NCBI GenBank assembly: GCA_030916545.1
Contig: JAUPWI010000034.1
Span: 1 to 6,741, forward strand
DNA length: 6,741 nt
Reading direction: 5' to 3'
Source of the DNA: Patescibacteria group bacterium
GTDB lineage: Bacteria; Patescibacteriota; Minisyncoccia; Moranbacterales; UBA1568
The translations under genes and the position numbers were made by a program. Positions within the stretch are counted from its first letter, which is position 1. Every line of letters begins with the position of its first letter. Positions 5,241 to 6,741 of the stretch are shown piece by piece. The notes below the pieces were generated by a model that saw only the letters and a program-made list of their open reading frames with translations, was not told where the DNA came from and made no database searches.

Positions 5241-6095
5241 ATGAAACCATTAATTATCGGAACTGGTTTTCTTGGAGAACAGTTATACTATGATTTGAAA
5301 AAATCTGTAGATAAGATTGTTGTAACGCATAGAACAAACAGGAAATTCGATTTTTCATATAAATTTGATTTCTTCACAGATAGTATCAAAGATACTTTTA
5401 GCAGCGAGGAAATTGATACCATCTTTATTCCGGCAAAAATTGAGTTTACGGAAGACCAGCATCTTTTAAAAAGAAAGATGGTAGAATTAGCAGAATGGGC
5501 AGCGGATAAACGTGTCATTTATATTTCCAGTGATGGAATTTTCGATGGAGAAAAAGGGAGTTATATAGAAACGGACCCTATAAATCCTGTCACTCTCTAT
5601 GGCAGGAACCTCAATATTTGTGAAACTCTTATCCGAGAGCAAGTGAAAAATTATTGTATTATTAGACCGAGTTACCTCTATGGCTTTGTAAACAGTAAGT
5701 TAGATAGCAGATTTAGGAAAATACAAGAAGATGTTACAGAAGGCAAGAAAGTTACTCGGTTCACGGATATGTATAAATCTCCCTTGAGCTACAAACAAGC
5801 GTCTGAATACATAGTGAAGCTTTCTCTTTCAGATTTTGTAGGTACAATTCACATTTCTGGTCCCCGAATGAGTATATGCGATTTTACAAAAGAGGGAATG
5901 GAAGCGCTCGGGCTGTCCACGGATACACTCAAAGGTGAGAAAATGCCTCTATCGAAACCAGTTGATTTTCTTTCAGACACATCGCTCAATTCATCTCTTG
6001 CCCAAAAGTTAATCGGCATCATTCCTTTGGGGATAAAAGAAAGTTTCGAGACTTACTATAAGGAACGGGTCACGCCAAAGACTCAGTATTTATAA
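5241..6095 (+). CDS. NAD(P)-binding SDR-family protein, RmlD (dTDP-4-dehydrorhamnose reductase)-like
   Basis: The 284-residue protein is an extended-SDR Rossmann protein. The dinucleotide-binding GTGFLG lies at 7-12. IYISSDGIFDGEKGSYIETD (93-112) matches the SSDYVFDG region of RmlD-type reductases, and LYGRNLNICE (119-128) matches the usual YGxSKLxGE. The catalytic Tyr is present (Y120), but the Lys of YxxxK is replaced by Leu124. CIIRPSYLYG is the strand after the active site, and a variable C-terminal substrate domain follows. It comes 25 bases after the SET gene, on the same strand and with the same AT-rich composition, suggesting one transcript. RmlD itself reduces a dTDP-sugar ketone. 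Without Lys and without other dTDP-sugar genes nearby, a rhamnose role is unlikely, and a tailoring, cofactor-binding or altered redox role is possible. Confidence 0.82.
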   Translation: MKPLIIGTGFLGEQLYYDLKKSVDKIVVTHRTNRKFDFSYKFDFFTDSIKDTFSSEEIDTIFIPAKIEFTEDQHLLKRKMVELAEWAADKRVIYISSDGIFDGEKGSYIETDPINPVTLYGRNLNICETLIREQVKNYCIIRPSYLYGFVNSKLDSRFRKIQEDVTEGKKVTRFTDMYKSPLSYKQASEYIVKLSLSDFVGTIHISGPRMSICDFTKEGMEALGLSTDTLKGEKMPLSKPVDFLSDTSLNSSLAQKLIGIIPLGIKESFETYYKERVTPKTQYL

Positions 6096-6139
6096 AAAAT
6101 GCACTGCTTGACCCATTTTCTTTCTGAAGTCTGAGTCTG

Positions 6140-6703
6140 ATGAATTCTCATTCTATGAGTGTAGAAATTACCTATTTTGTCCACGGAACCACGGTCGATA
6201 ACGAACGGCATATTTCCTCCGGATGGCAAGACGCGGAATTGTCGGCACTTGGCGAAGAACAAGCAATCAAACTCGAAGAACTTACCCGAAATGATACATT
6301 TGATATCGTGTTCTGTTCTGACCTGAAACGCGCCTATAATACCGCGAAACAAGCTTGGGGTGAGAGGTATGAAATTATTCCCGATAGCCGACTTCGAGAA
6401 TGTAATTACGGGAAACTGAACGGGGCTTCATCAGATATTGTTGAGCCAATGCAGGAACAGGAATGTATCGAGAAGTCTTTCCCGGACGGGGAAAGTTATG
6501 AGGATGTCAAAGCGCGCATCGCAGAATTTCTCGAGTTTCTCAAGCGGAATCACGACGGTAAGCGTGTGGCCATCGTCGGCCACAAGGCTCCCCAGCTTTC
6601 GCTCGACGTCCTGCTTGGAGGCAAGAGCTGGGAGCAGGCGCTCGCTTCGGACTGGCGTAAAACTAAATCCTGGCAACCGGGGTGGAAATATTTTCTTACT
6701 TGA
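6140..6703 (+). CDS. Histidine phosphatase superfamily protein with altered RHG motif
   Basis: The 187-residue protein has the phosphoglycerate-mutase-like fold pattern. Near the N-terminus is YFVHGTTVDNE with H15, the expected phospho-acceptor. Next come FCSDLKRAYNTA with R64, LREC with E87 as the likely acid/base, FPDGESYEDVKARI (114-127), and VAIVGHKAPQLSLDVLL with the second histidine H148. The Arg of the normal RHG motif is replaced by V14, so the phosphate pocket is altered although both histidines and the second arginine remain. The start is ambiguous: ATG6140 gives 187 residues, ATG6155 (MSVEITYF...) gives 182 and fits family N-termini equally well; neither has an SD. It lies 44 bases after the SDR gene. 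Codon composition shifts from moderately AT-rich at the start to GC-rich at the end, so it may belong to the resident chromosome rather than the cassette. Substrate is unknown. Confidence 0.85.
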   Translation: MNSHSMSVEITYFVHGTTVDNERHISSGWQDAELSALGEEQAIKLEELTRNDTFDIVFCSDLKRAYNTAKQAWGERYEIIPDSRLRECNYGKLNGASSDIVEPMQEQECIEKSFPDGESYEDVKARIAEFLEFLKRNHDGKRVAIVGHKAPQLSLDVLLGGKSWEQALASDWRKTKSWQPGWKYFLT

Positions 6704-6708
6704 AGTAC

Positions 6709-6726
6709 CGCGAAGCTTGCTTCGTG
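6709..6726. repeat. Inverted repeat after the phosphatase gene
   Basis: CGCGAAGC (6709-6716) pairs with GCTTCGTG (6719-6726) with one G-T pair, six bases after the phosphatase stop. It could be the stem of a terminator, but no T-run follows before the window ends, so its role is open. Confidence 0.35.
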
Positions 6727-6741
6727 AGTCTGGCAGAGAGC

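Noticed and set aside
6079..6138. Perfect 8-bp inverted repeat AGACTCAG/CTGAGTCT around the SDR-phosphatase gap
   Set aside because: An 8-bp pair within about 50 bases is expected by chance several times in a window this size, and there is no T-run or element structure.

Overview
The window looks like bacterial chromosome, probably from a Patescibacteria/CPR (Parcubacteria-like) lineage. This is an inference from the compact prfB-ftsE-ftsX layout, the near absence of Shine-Dalgarno (SD) sequences at most starts, a tRNA without encoded CCA, and the overall style of the histidine-phosphatase and CDPS-like proteins. TGA is used as a stop (at 3799-3801 and 6701-6703), so recoded-TGA lineages are unlikely. 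No rRNA or taxonomic marker is present to settle this.

Left end (1-187): a minus-strand tRNA, cut by the window edge and odd in its anticodon arm, is read from its own promoter. It diverges from a good sigma-70 promoter for prfB. Core operon (188-3866): prfB (release factor 2, with the classical programmed +1 frameshift at an internal TGA), ftsE and ftsX (the cell-division ABC complex), then an HD-domain phosphohydrolase resembling the (p)ppGpp-hydrolase half of Rel/SpoT. A strong intrinsic terminator closes the operon at 3836-3866. These genes are GC-rich (for example 38 of 60 bases G+C in 1741-1800).

Middle (3867-6095): a promoter with an extended -10 reads tRNA-Gln(CTG). Seven bases after the tRNA's discriminator base begins an AT-rich three-gene cassette (21 of 60 bases G+C in 4081-4140): a cyclodipeptide synthase, a SET-domain methyltransferase with a post-SET zinc cluster, and an RmlD/SDR-like protein lacking the usual catalytic lysine. 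CDPSs consume aminoacyl-tRNAs, so a tRNA gene apparently co-transcribed with a CDPS gene is the most striking observation here. The cassette looks like an acquired small-molecule pathway: cyclodipeptide core plus candidate methylation and redox/epimerase tailoring. No integrase or duplicated att site is visible.

Right end (6140-6741): a histidine-phosphatase-superfamily protein whose RHG motif reads VHG, with composition returning to that of the core genes, then a small inverted repeat at the window edge.
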